The notes beneath the pieces are model-generated. The model was not told where the DNA came from and made no database searches. It saw only the letters and a list, made by a program, of their open reading frames with translations. Shown here piece after piece: positions 52,367-63,264 of a stretch of 64,000 bases of DNA. Positions within the stretch are counted from its first letter, which is position 1; each line of letters opens with the position of its first letter. The stretch is from Glandiceps talaboti. Its lineage: Eukaryota; Hemichordata; Enteropneusta; Spengelidae. The DNA lies in the NCBI RefSeq assembly GCF_964340395.1, contig NC_135550.1, positions 558,001 through 622,000 on the forward strand, given 5' to 3'. Made by a program: the position numbers and the translations under genes.

Positions 52367-53413
52367 GTATGTTGACATTTGGTTTATACTGATCATCTAT
52401 TCATTGATTTTATCAAATTACCGTATATATGTATGATAATTTGCTGCATGATGCATGACCGCATGATGCTGGTAAAGGCTGCAAGTCAACTCTGGCTGCA
52501 ACTTTAAGATGTTTTTTTTTTCTAATTATGTCTTAAAATAAGTTTTGATCTTCCATTTAGTTCAGATAACCACTTTTTTGAATACCAAAACATATTTTAT
52601 AATTTCTTTAAAAGAAACACAATATCAAATATAAATAACAAGAAGTCACTTCTAAACCACATGTATTGCAATACAAACTTGAAACAAAGAATTTGGTCAT
52701 TACAGTCTTGTGCGATTGTTAGTATGACAACATTGAACTTTTCACAGAACTAAAAATGTTTCATTGAAATCATACTAATATACTTTGATTATTGATTCGT
52801 TTTTTACTCAGGTGTCATTCAAGGAAGAGGAAATCAACAAGGCGGTCTTCTGTGAGTTAACATAATGAGGAAAAACTAACCTTTCAATCAAAATCTAGTG
52901 ATTTGGACATTTTAGTTGGAATGGTATGATTTAAAGGATGCAAAACATGTGCAGTCATTGAAATGTGTATTGATATATCACTATCAGTGATCACAAAATC
53001 TAATGACTATAAAACATACAGATATTTGATTTCAAAATTCATACCTTGTCAGAGTCAGCAGCATGTATAAAATAATATCCTAGAATTTTCCTGTGTCCAA
53101 CATTACAGTCATTCTGGGACAAAATGAGTTAGACTTAAAGTTTCTTTAATTAAATGTAACATCATCATCATGATGTCATCTTTCCTGTACCTAATTGTTA
53201 CTCAACTATTGTAAAACAACTGCTGCTTTGGTACTGTGATCTAGACTATCAATCCAATTTATTTGATAATTGAACTCAAACTTGTTCTATCAGATAAACA
53301 TATATTTTCTTCTTCTTTGACTGGTAGATATTAAAGTATGGGAAATCTCCCACAAGATCTGCACTCTCAGATGTAGATTCTAATGCTACAGTACAAGACA
53401 CAACTTATGGCGG
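52332..53413 (+). CDS. KNL1: KNL1-like kinetochore scaffold, N-terminal coding exons
   Basis: Exons 52332-52366, 52813-52852 and 53328-53413 join in phase into 54 residues. From residue 16 they read RKRKSTRRSSILKYGKSPTR, then SALSDVDSN. The RRxSSILKxxxSP pattern matches the start of animal KNL1, where the SILK box recruits protein phosphatase 1 to the outer kinetochore and neighbouring serines are Aurora B targets. In the family an RVSF box follows within about 40 residues; I find no exon for it by 64000, so the gene would continue beyond the window. The basic, short-exon start also fits KNL1. Alternative: another SILK-containing PP1 regulator. Confidence 0.55.
52813..52852 (+). CDS. KNL1: KNL1-like second coding exon
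   Basis: It encodes CHSRKRKSTRRSS; acceptor TTTTTTACTCAG, donor TCT|GTGAGT. Phases fit both neighbours. Confidence 0.58.
53328..53413 (+). CDS. KNL1: KNL1-like third coding exon (ILK box)
   Basis: It encodes ILKYGKSPTRSALSDVDSNA and then TVQDTTYG plus two bases; acceptor TTTGACTGGTAG, donor GG|GTACGT. Confidence 0.58.
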
Positions 53414-53508
53414 GTACGTATTCTAAATTTGTAGGTGGTTTATTGACAGACTGGTTATTTCTACTGTTAGTGTTATTTTTGTTTTCATTTTCCTTCAAAT
53501 GTACATAG

Positions 53509-53611
53509 GCCTGCTAGCAAAGTACAGCCAACAGGACTTGATTCTGACAATGTCCCTAAACACCCTTGTCAGAATCGATTCCCAACTTACTCAGTCTGCA
53601 AGCAGGGCTAG
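53509..53611 (+). CDS. possible alternative terminal exon of the KNL1-like gene
   Basis: After a strong pyrimidine tract and ACATAG acceptor, the phase continues open for 33 residues to a TAG at 53609-53611. The second half (AGTCTGCAAGCAGGGCTAG) resembles a dispersed repeat also present near 26550, so this may be a transposon-derived false exon. Confidence 0.22.
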
Positions 53612-53680
53612 TTTAAACCAAGAATGTCAAGATAAAGGGGAAAATTTACTACAGTTTTACTATTAAGGGCACTTAATTAA

Positions 53681-53870
53681 AGATGATTCAAAATACTCGC
53701 ATTCACTATTGCTATTTTACTAGACGACATGGTTGTGAAACGTATTCTGGTTTTAAAAAAGCATCTGCAAACACCTTAAAATGACAGTTTTTCAGTCAGT
53801 TCCCATCGGACCAACTTCAAGAGTTTTCGGGTATTTACGGTTCCACCTAGAACACGGCATTTTGTGACGT
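53681..53870. mobile_element. truncated end of a TTAA-type element
   Basis: It begins after TTAA (53677-53680) with AGATGATTCAAAATACTCGC and follows the arm sequence of the 60.08-62.47 kb element up to GACGTCATA. It then abuts LINE sequence, so the rest of this copy has been lost. Confidence 0.75.
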
Positions 53871-54700
53871 CATAGAGAGCATCTGAGAGAGAGTCCACAA
53901 TGTTGCACCAGGAGTCCTTCTTCCTCAATAGACTTGGGAGGTCCACAATCTCTTGCTTGGTGTCTCTAGCAACTGTGTCCATGTAGCTGAGAGGTCTTCT
54001 TCCCCTATTTGGACAATTAGGCAATCGCAAGCAGATAACATCTGAGATGATTTGGCCCTTTGCACGGAAGCAGTGACCTGCGAAGTGTGCTCTTCTTTGC
54101 AAGACTAGTGGATATGGAAGGAATGTTGACATAGATTTCAGATTTGGACTTGTGTTCCCGCCAAGAGATGTTCTACACTCTCATGAGTAGACAAGTATAT
54201 GTACCATCGAGTCAGTCTTGCAATTGTTTCTTCTTAGTCCAAGTCTCTGAACCATATAAGAGTATGGGTTCACTACACATGCTCTGAAAAATGCAAGCTT
54301 TGTTGACCTGGTTATGTTGGACTTCCAAATAGTATGTAATTTGTTGCAGGCATTCCATGCTTGACCTTTGTGAGACATAAAGTCTTTTTGCTGTCAGCTA
54401 CATAGGATCCAAGATATTTGAAGTCTAATACCTCTTTGAGTTGAGTGCCGTCCTAGGAAGAGATTGGTCTATGGTTCTCATCTGCATTGATAGTCATGTA
54501 TTCGGTCTTACTGGAGTTAAGAAAGAGATCAGCTTTGGCGGAAGCATCTTCAAGTGATATTAAGAGATCTTGGGCATCCTGCAGCAAAGCAGCTGTAAGG
54601 GTAATGTCATCTGTATAGTCAAGATCAGAGAGATACTTGTCTTTATCTCTGTAAGTTGTCCAGGTTTGATGTTGATACTCCTTCATGGTGTCAGAGGACT
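53871..54700 (-). pseudogene. non-LTR retrotransposon reverse transcriptase remnant
   Basis: Minus-strand frames, broken by shifts and stops, read LSDLDYTDDITLTAALLQDA (the catalytic box with YTDD for the usual FADD), then LFLNSSKTEYMTIN, later NITRSTKLAFFRACVVNPYS, and a C-terminal RRAHFAGHCFRAKGQ and GRRPLSYMDTVARDT. This order is that of LINE ORF2 C-terminal halves. The clade (RTE, jockey or other) is undecided. The first 190 bases on the left belong to a different element. Confidence 0.75.
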
Positions 54701-54784
54701 GTCTGAGTATGTGGTCAACTATGGTATGATTACGAAGAGGGAAGGGGAGAATGGTTTAGCATTCAGCTTTGATGAGTGTAGTCA

Positions 54785-55455
54785 ACAGGTGATTGTTTAA
54801 TACAAATACGGCTGATTGTGTATACTTCTTTTCTTCAATATTACTTGTAAACATCATGATTTAAAAGCAATATTGGCAATATGTAATCACTACACAATGA
54901 GTCTAAGGTAGGCAGAAATTGGCTTAATTTTTATAATTAGTCCTCGAGGTCAAGGTCTCCAAAGAAAGCTCGTATCTGATAATGTGAGGGTACACACTTG
55001 AATGGAGTGTATGTATTACTGTTTTTGAGTTAATGACTTTTAACTACAAAATATGGCTGCCATTCAGTAAAAGTGATATAAGCAACAAAAATGAGTGTAT
55101 ACTTCTCTTCAATATTACTTGCAAACATGATTTAAAAGAAGTTTGTAGTATGTAAACACTACAAGGTGTCTGTGATAGGCAGATTTTGATAATTGACCCT
55201 GAAGCTCAAAGGTCAACGTCTCAAAAGATAGCATGAATCTGATAATATGGGGTGGACACTCAGTAGATTATATTCATTTTTAATCACAAATATGGCCGTC
55301 ATTCAGTCAAATTTGCATATATCAAAAAGCAAATTGACGTTAGTATGTCCCTCATGACATGTCACCTTTGTGTAAGGTTTGAGGGAAATCGGATATTGCA
55401 TGTCTGAGATATGACAACATATTACGGACAGACGGAGCCCATTGTAATAGTATGG
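54785..55455. repeat. two diverged direct repeats of about 200-250 bp ending in a G tract
   Basis: AAGGTCTCCAAAGAAAGC / AACGTCTCAAAAGATAGC and ATCTGATAATGTGAGGG / ATCTGATAATATGGGG mark the two copies. The segment ends GACAGACGGAGCCCATTGTA then a run of about 18 G at 55455-55472. Confidence 0.65.
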
Positions 55456-55472
55456 GGGGGGGGGGGGGGGGG

Positions 55473-56859
55473 CTAAAAAGTTACAATCTACACGTCTTAA
55501 CCGAATCTTTACAGATTATTACCCACACCACTTGATGTGTGTGTATGTGCCTGTGGGTAATAAAAAAATTGATTAATTTGAAATTTCTATGGATGACCAA
55601 TGAGGACAGCGTCTGTGACTTGAAAACTGCGACTTGCCACTTGCAAACTGCGACTTAATTGTTATATTTTACTTTTAGGGGGACCTTCAAGATACAGCTC
55701 GTTAGCAATCAGTTAGGTAGCATTTCCTGTGACTCCACCTAACAGTTCCCGTTTTAAAGGCATGAATGCCTGATGCCTGGCACCCTATTTTGCATAAGAC
55801 TGACTGTATGTTTTGGAGGTGGAGAACTTGTGGTGACTCACTGGCAAGTAATCACCAAAATATAAACATTCCCTATCTGGGTTGTTCACATGCAAATGTC
55901 GCATATTGGAAAAATCCTGAGTGACACACAATCTAAACAGCTGTTTGCAGGAGAATTTGTCTCATTTTGAAAGGTTTATACATTCTATGATACAAACTAC
56001 TCATTGATTTTCAACTAATTAGTGTATCAAGTTACCATCATATGACATTCACAAACAATGTGTATATGATTCATGACATGTGTGTTTCTCAGAGTACAGA
56101 AAAAATGCTGAAAACAAGACCCAGAAGCTAGTGCCCTGTACAGCAGTTTGAATTTCCCACATTTGCATAGATTAGCCATAATAGTCTATATAGGGCAGTT
56201 CTGTAAGTAAGCTAAATGGTGGCGTGTGTACTCGGGATATGACTCGCCAAGCGAAAAACAAGATGGCTGTCGATGCCGTGTCTGTATCATCTAACTCACT
56301 TCATTGGCGAATGTAACTTAACTTTGAGTGAAGTATGTATAACATAATCATATTATTGTTTATTTTCGATTTCCGCACTTGATAGAGCGAAACATACATG
56401 TACACTGGTAAGTTTAATTATTTGGCAGAGTGTGCGTTGACCCAACACTTGAAGTTAGGTCACAGATCACTTCAAGAGTATGAACACTGTACGATAAATA
56501 CATGTAGTTCACCTAGTTGTAATAAAGACAGCTTTTCGAGGCTTCTTCATGTCCTGACAAACCTACAATGGTATGGCCAACTCGCCCTTGTCGACAATGA
56601 ATACCGAATCTCTAGTAATGAGAGAAAACTAGACATCGAGGCTTACAGTCACAGGTGGAAGTTTTGCAAATAACAGGTCGCTGTCCTCACCGGTCTTCCA
56701 TACGTTTCCATATACATGTATGTCCCCCATATTTTTTCAATGGGCAAATTAAATGAAAATGGCTAGACTCAATGTACATAAATAGCTGTAATTTTGGGGA
56801 GTTTCAGTCAATGACTTTTTTCTTCCGTAAGGAAGAGATATATTTATGGGTGGAAGTCT
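55473..56859. other. stretch without a supported gene
   Basis: 55480-55560 weakly resembles the TTAA-element arm (CTACACGTCTTA, CTGTGGGTA). A 91-residue frame at 56398-56673 has no recognisable family. One AG-flanked segment at 55679 keeps the KNL1 phase for only 11 residues before a stop. Confidence 0.4.
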
Positions 56860-57148
56860 GTGTGTGTCATCGTTTTCTCCATAACGGCTTGCTCAATTCA
56901 AACAAAATTTTGAAGACGTATTCTGTAGGGTAATGGCAAGACTTGATTAGGTTTTGGTAAAAATCCTGTGAATATTAATGAGCAATTTACATTATTAATG
57001 ATTTGAGGTAATTAGGCTATATCTCAAGAATGCAAGCTTCAAATTCATTATAACTTGGTACACACATTTGCGATACCAAAGCGCATCTGTCCTGAAAATA
57101 TTACTAATGTAGCTTTTAGTTTTAATAAGATATTGGCATATTTTCGGT
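56860..57148. repeat. 290-bp direct duplication, copy 1
   Basis: It matches 57810-58103 at high identity by eye (GTCATCGTTTTCTCCATAAC, GGTAATTAGGCTATATCTCA). Confidence 0.88.
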
Positions 57149-57809
57149 ACATTGTACACACGATCCACTGTACAACATTTTACCCACAACTCTCTCTGAT
57201 TTGTAGTGTTGGACATCATCTCCTTGAAGTCAGACAAATGTCACCAGTGTATAAGGTTTTGTAAAAACATTTTTTCCATTTGGCAAGCGTAGAATTGCCA
57301 CTGGTGAGTTTCTGAATACCCATTTTCATCGGTTCTGGTATCAGTGATTTATTGTAGAAGGAGTAGCAATTTTAGGAATTTGTCAGCAGATTTTCTTGAA
57401 AGACATGCAGAATATTTGCGACGAAACTAAGGAAAATATATGCACCTGTTATAACTTTGCCAAAGATATAGATTTATTTGAATAGGTATGACAAAAGAAA
57501 TTTACATACTAAAACTCATCATACACACTGACTACCCAAGTTATTGACACTTTAACAGTGAAAAGTGTTTTATTCACAGCACATGATTAATTTAGTTGTT
57601 AGTTCATTTTTATACAAAATTTAGAACTTTATTTTTGATTGCTAAGCGTTCTTTTGCTACATATTAATTAAACTTAATTACTGTGCTTAAAATGTTGAAA
57701 AGTATGGATTATTGAAAAAGTTATAAAATAAGGAACCTCGAAGCATACCAATCAGAGAGAGTTGTGGGTAAGATCTTGTACAGTGCGATCGTCATGGACA
57801 TTAAAGGAT

Positions 57810-58103
57810 CTGTGTCATCGTTTTCTCCATAACGGCTTGCTCAATTCAAACGAAATTTTGAAGACGTATTCCGTAGGGTAATTGCAAGACTTGATTAGGT
57901 TTTGGTAAAAATCCCGTGAATATTAATGAGCAATTTACATTATTAATGATTTTCAGTAATTAGGCTATATCTCAAGAATGCACGCTTCAAATTCATTATA
58001 ACTTGGTACATGCATTTGCAATACCAAAGCGCACTTGTCCTGAAAATATTATTGATGTAGCTTTTAGTTTTAATAAATTATTGGCATATTTTTGTAGGCC
58101 ACT
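57810..58103. repeat. 290-bp direct duplication, copy 2
   Basis: Partner of 56860-57148, about 950 bases downstream. The intervening 57149-57809 shows no gene. Confidence 0.88.
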
Positions 58104-58379
58104 AAAAAGGAAAAAAAATAGTTTCTCGTCAGGAAATGTTGTCTTAAGTGGTACGACGATGCGCTTATATTAACAAATGTCACAGTACATGTTGTGGTTG
58201 GCCAGGAGATCACTAACAGCAATGAGCAAATAGCAATCAATGAGAAAAAATAACTTATTACATACATGTATGTTCTGTCGTATTCCAACAATTGTCTGTA
58301 GGAACGACAATCTCAAAACTTTGCCCTTACGGAAGACATTCAGTTTACATCTGGTATTTATCTGATTTTTATCATTTGC

Positions 58380-59285
58380 TGACAAGAGCACTGCAGTACC
58401 ATTGTGACGGCATATTTTAGCCCATTCAATCATGTCGTCTTTTTAGCGGCCCATTGAACAGCAAAGTAAAGATTTCATCTCATATAAATATACATGTACA
58501 TGTACTAGTATTTATTAAAATACCCTACTAGGCTAGGAAGACTTCAAGAAGGCTTGTATAAGGACATTCAGCACCACAATATTTTTGTCCCATAATATTA
58601 ATACACTAATTGATTTGATTGCTCCGAGCATATGGAACTTGGAAGCACGCTCCAAGTCATTGCATATAAATAGCACTGTGTACCACTCAAAACTTGAAAA
58701 GACAAGGTTCATATAAGTTACTTGCTAAATTTCGATGAAATGACGTAAAAGAAGGTTTATTAATCTGATTTTACTATCAGCAATAAAGTTGTAAAAGAAT
58801 TATAAAATTTCATTTAATGACTTTCGCGACTTCGAACTTGTCTAAAAAAACTTGCATTGTTTCCCTTGTCGCGATGGCACACCATACAATAAGCCAAGAG
58901 TTAATATTCATTAGAGAAAAATTTTGTAATGAATCTGTTTAGCAGAGCCTACTGACATCTCTATATACCCACACTTTTGTAAAGCGCCATTTAACATTGC
59001 TACGTAGTGGAGTTTGGCGCAACATAAATCTCTTTGATTGATTGATTGATTGATTGATTGATGGTATCAGAAATATACAGTTGAGAAAACCAATTAATCA
59101 AATATCGCAATGTGTTCACGATATTCTCTATCATGATTGGATTGATTGGACTTGATGTCAGCAATCAAGGTCGTGACCTGGTTATGAGTGAAAACCTGCA
59201 ACTAGATTGGAGCCATGTTCATTCTGATTTGTTTGTTTTGGAGTTAGACTTAGAGACATTATTTCTCTATGACCGTCGACGTATC
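58380..59285. mobile_element. diverged relative of the TTAA element interior
   Basis: 58760-59285 runs parallel to 60740-61140 (TTTCCCTTGT, AATATTCATTAGA, AATCAAGGTCGTGACC, GCAACTAGATT). 58400-58680 matches 61640-61880 in reverse (ATATTTTAGCCCA, TCCGAGCATATGGAA). A LINE tail interrupts it at 58943-59063. Confidence 0.65.
58943..59063 (+). mobile_element. LINE/SINE 3' tail with (GATT)n
   Basis: TGTAAAGCGCC... GGCGCAACATAAATCTCTTT followed by six GATT units is the usual 3' end of CR1/L2-group LINEs and their SINEs. It interrupts similarity between this region and 60.9 kb. Confidence 0.7.
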
Positions 59286-59776
59286 TAATTGGCGACATAA
59301 CATAGCCATGCATTGCAATATTGTAACAGTAGGTCTGTTAGCATGATTATCATAATATGTAATGAGTATCAAGGCATCACTACCTAAACAAAAATTTCAC
59401 AGTTTTGTAGGGGAGTCATGGAAAAAACCATGATTATTTAATGCAACAGAAAGCAACCTGCCGCGATTCTGCCACTTCTCAAAGTGACTTGTCCACGAAG
59501 ATGTGCAATACTTGTTTCATCACAATCACTATCAGTGTTATCATCAGTACATGAATTTTTACTGAGCTATCAGTATCATAATAGGGAACTTGCAATCAAG
59601 ACTGAGCATGTTCAGACGCAAAGGACTATGGGATTATCTGTGGTTATCGTAATACTTAATCCCACAATGGTTAGGGTGACTACGAATTGATTATTTGTGG
59701 TTACAAACAATGTAACATTATTGTTTACAACACCAATTGATTGGAATTTATTATCACATCTCTCACGATACAACAT
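59286..59776. other. stretch without a recognised gene
   Basis: Short frames only. Confidence 0.4.
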
Positions 59777-60075
59777 TCAACATGGTGGGTTTGCAAGTTC
59801 CCTATTGTCTCCACCACTGCCAAGAACACAAAGTACAGAAGAGTCATTTTCAGTCACTGAGTCACTCCTATCTGTTTCACTCATGACCTTGATATTAGTT
59901 TTAATTTCATTTGCAGTCATTTTTCTAGATTTAAATTCTAGTGTTCCTACTATATGAGTGGATATTATGTCTAATTTTTCTCTTTTTAATTTTCTCTCTT
60001 TCGGTAATTTATGCTCATCGAACTCTTTCACTTTCAGTTTTTCACGAGTTCCATTCAAGAACAACTTCAACCAGT
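59777..60075 (-). pseudogene. C-terminal coding remnant, split by the TTAA element
   Basis: The minus frame starts at the insertion point and reads NWLKLFLNGTREKLKVKEFD then EHKLPKERKLKREKLDIIS, followed by an acidic, serine-rich end and stop. It is lysine-rich and SAP-like in the first 40 residues. Reading through as if the insertion and one TTAA were absent, the same frame continues at 62471-62545 (RENKKYNDF), about 120 residues in all. The NDFNWLKL...KLKVKEFDEHKL pattern resembles C-terminal tails of transposon-derived animal proteins; the exact family is unknown. Confidence 0.5.
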
Positions 60076-60079
60076 TAAA

Positions 60080-62466
60080 GGTGATTCAAAATGCTCACAT
60101 TCACTATCGCTAATTTGCTAGACGACATGTTTGTGAAATGCATTCTGGTTTTAAAACTTTTCAAAAGCGTCTGCAAACACCTTAAAATGACCCCTTTTCA
60201 GTCACTTCCCTTCGGATTTACTTCGAGAGTTTTCGGGTATTTCCGGTCCCACCTAGACCACGGATTTTATGACGTCATAAAGAGACATGGATAGCACGTA
60301 GCCTATGGCGAGCGTAGTCACTAGGTGAACAAAACTCAACAGCATTGTGAAAAAATACATTGCTAATGGTTGTAACAGACATCAGTAAACAAAAACTACA
60401 CTCTACATGTCTTATTAACGATATTTACTCACACTTTCTGACTAATTGGCAGTGTCTGTGGGTATAAATGCTAAAATGTGATCTCCCCATATTATGGCAA
60501 AATAAATCAAAACGGCTAGACTACAGTGTAGATATACATAAACACTTGTAATGTCGCTCGCGTGTTTCAATTTATTTATCTGATTTTTTTAATTATTTGC
60601 CGAGGAGAAGCATTACAATATCTTCGACAGGCATGGCGTCGACAGCATATACTCACTATACTCGACTATACTCACTGATGTCGCCTTTTGAACGGCGCAT
60701 TTAGCAACAAAGTAAACACATTTATCTTGAATAAATATACTAGCTATTAGATTGCCATATCATCAGCAATAAAATTGTAAAGAATTGAGGAAATTTCGTG
60801 AGTTTAGTGTTGTCATTTACATGACTTTAGCAACTCGTCTGGAAGAAAACTTGTATGGTTTCCCTTGTTGCGATATCACTTAACTTAATGCAACAAGCCT
60901 ATTTAATATTCATTAGAAGAATTCTGTAACGAATCATGGTATTCGAAGTGTACAGTTTAGGAAACCAACAAATCAAATATCGCGATGTGTTCATGATATC
61001 AAATACGATTGGACAATATTGACGTCGGCAATCAAGGTCGTGACCCCAGCACATGGTTATGAAAGAAAGCCTGCAACTAGATACTTGGCTAGCCACGTCC
61101 GGTCCCGTTTCTCAGGGTTTGTTTTGAAGTTAGAGACGTTATTCCTGTACGACTTGAAGAATTTTACAATATATCTGATTGATAAATATGGATTACATCA
61201 ACACGTGGATAAATTTAACCCGACACGAATGTGCGCTGTGCTCTCCCGATTCCATACTGTACGTACATTGTACATACACTGCTTCAGCTTTGATCGGCGG
61301 CCTAGTACATAATGTATGAGCTTACTGCCGCGGCCGCGGTGACTGCACAAAACTTGACAACACTACCCCTGTACCGATATATAATAATCACCTGTATACC
61401 GTGATAAAAACAAGCAATAATTCGAGTCCCCAACAAGTCGATGAGACCTACTTCTGTTCTGTCCGATCCGAATGCGGGTTTCAGACTCGGACTAGAGTAT
61501 TACGCCCTAGACAATAATAGATGTAAACTTGTGTTCACAAGCCAAACATGTGACAATACAAGACCACAACGAAAACTGTGAAAAATTTGCAGGTCAGTCT
61601 CATTTTATATATGGACAACAAAATTAGGTCGGTCACAGTTCCATTTACATGTACATGATGCAATGACTCGGAGTGTACTTCCATATGCTCGGAGCAAATC
61701 GAATCAATTAGTGTATTATGGGACCAACAAATATATTGTGGCACATGTCCCGATACGCCTTCTTGAAGTTTCCCATTGGTATTCTAATAGCTAGTATATT
61801 TATTCGAGATGAAATATGTTTACTTTGTTGTTAAATGCACTGTTCAAAAGGCGACGCGAGTACGATTGGGCTAAAATATGCCGTCCTTGGCCCGGGGATG
61901 CCGTCAAACGTCACCACGGTATCGTAATGCTTCTTGTCGGCAAATATTAAAAAATCAGATAAATAAAAGTCAATGAATGTGAAACACGCGACATTACAAG
62001 TGTTTATATATATCTAGTCTAGCCGTTTTTTATTTATTTTGCCATAATATGGGGAGATCATATTTTAGCATTTATACCCACAGACACTGCCAATTAGTCA
62101 GAAAGTGTGAGTAAATATCGGTAAATGTTGGTTAATAAGACATGTAGAGTGTAGTTTTTGTTTACTGATGTCTGTTACAACCACTAGCAATGTATTTTTT
62201 CACAATGCTGTTGAGTTTTGTTCACCTAGTGACTACGCTCGTCATAGGCTACGTGCTATCCATGTCTCTTTATGACGTCATAAAATCCCGTGGTCTAGGT
62301 GGGACCGGAAATACCCGAAAACTCTCGAAGTAAATCCGAAGGGAAGTGACTGAAAAAGGGTCATTTTAAGGTGTTTGCTTTTGAAAAGTTTTAAAACCAG
62401 AATGCATTTCACAAACATGTCGTCTAGCAAATTAGCGATAGTGAATGTGAGCATTTTGAATCACCT
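60080..62466. mobile_element. 2.39-kb TTAA-flanked element with very long inverted arms
   Basis: Tips AGGTGATTCAAAATGCTCAC and its reverse are flanked by TTAA (60076-60079, 62467-62470). Arms of about 540 bases (60080-60625 and 61930-62466) match closely, and a second paired block (60670-60750 with 61790-61860) extends the fold-back. The core has no recognisable transposase; a 97-residue plus frame at 61019-61312 has no known features. A TTAA target is used by piggyBac and Kolobok transposases; the tips do not start with the CCY usual in piggyBac. Confidence 0.85.
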
Positions 62467-62545
62467 TTAAAGTCATTATATTTCTTGTTTTCTCTTTTTT
62501 TTCTGTTGCTCTTCCCGATGTTTGAATTTGATGTTTTTCACTCTC

Positions 62546-63264
62546 TCCAATTTTTTCAGACAACACTTATGCTGACAATATATTTCTCTGCAAAATCATA
62601 TAGCAATTTCATGATGTAATTGTTTTGAAGCATACAGCTTTTTTATGTTGGCACAGGGTTGGAAGTCATCTATAGTTCAGTTTGTGTTTGGATCGAGTTT
62701 CAAAAACATCCATGTAGTGACCTGGATTGTGCATATCAGGCATACAATGTACATGTAGGACGTGGTATTCTGTCCATACATGGAGATACCCAGTCTGTAT
62801 TGAACAGTAACTGCATTTTGAACAATTAGCTGCTTTAAAAGAAGAGCTTGTTGAAGAGGAAGAAAAGTTATGAAAGGACAGAAGAGAAAGAATTCTTGAT
62901 GGAAATGGTGTTGTTAAAAGATGGGCCCAAAAAGAACAAGCTTTGTACAATTCTATACAAGAATGCAAGATATTGTGTAGTTGGCTTGACAACTTACTTG
63001 AAAATCTGAAAAACTCTAAGAGGAAGTTGTGAATCAATGCAACAAAAGTGTCAAATGCAAGTATTCACCTATCAAAAAGAAGAAGAAAAGAAAATAAACA
63101 CCACACCAAAGCTAGAAAACTTAGAAGGCTTGAGAGTACAAAGACGGCTGTTGCAAAGTGTTTGGGGGCAACAGTAGTGCTCGGGGAATACCAACCAGCA
63201 ATAATGAGGGCATTCCAACTTGGCAAGGGAGACATCAACGAAAATGAGCTATGGAATATCCGGA
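62546..63264 (+). other. unassigned region with protein-like frames
   Basis: Plus-strand frames such as KRWAQKEQALYNSIQECKIL (about 62915-62980) and, after a stop, AKCLGATVVLGEYQPAIMRA (about 63150-63210) have balanced composition and lie in the same frame. I recognise no family. The region ends where the LINE begins, so it may be a broken host or transposon gene. Confidence 0.35.

Noticed and set aside
55679-55714. AG-flanked segment as the fourth KNL1-like exon
   Set aside because: In the required phase it reaches a stop after 11 residues and the donor would follow the stop.
56398-56673. 91-residue plus frame as a KNL1-like or independent exon
   Set aside because: No SILK/RVSF/MELT-type motif, no suitable acceptor in phase, no family recognised.
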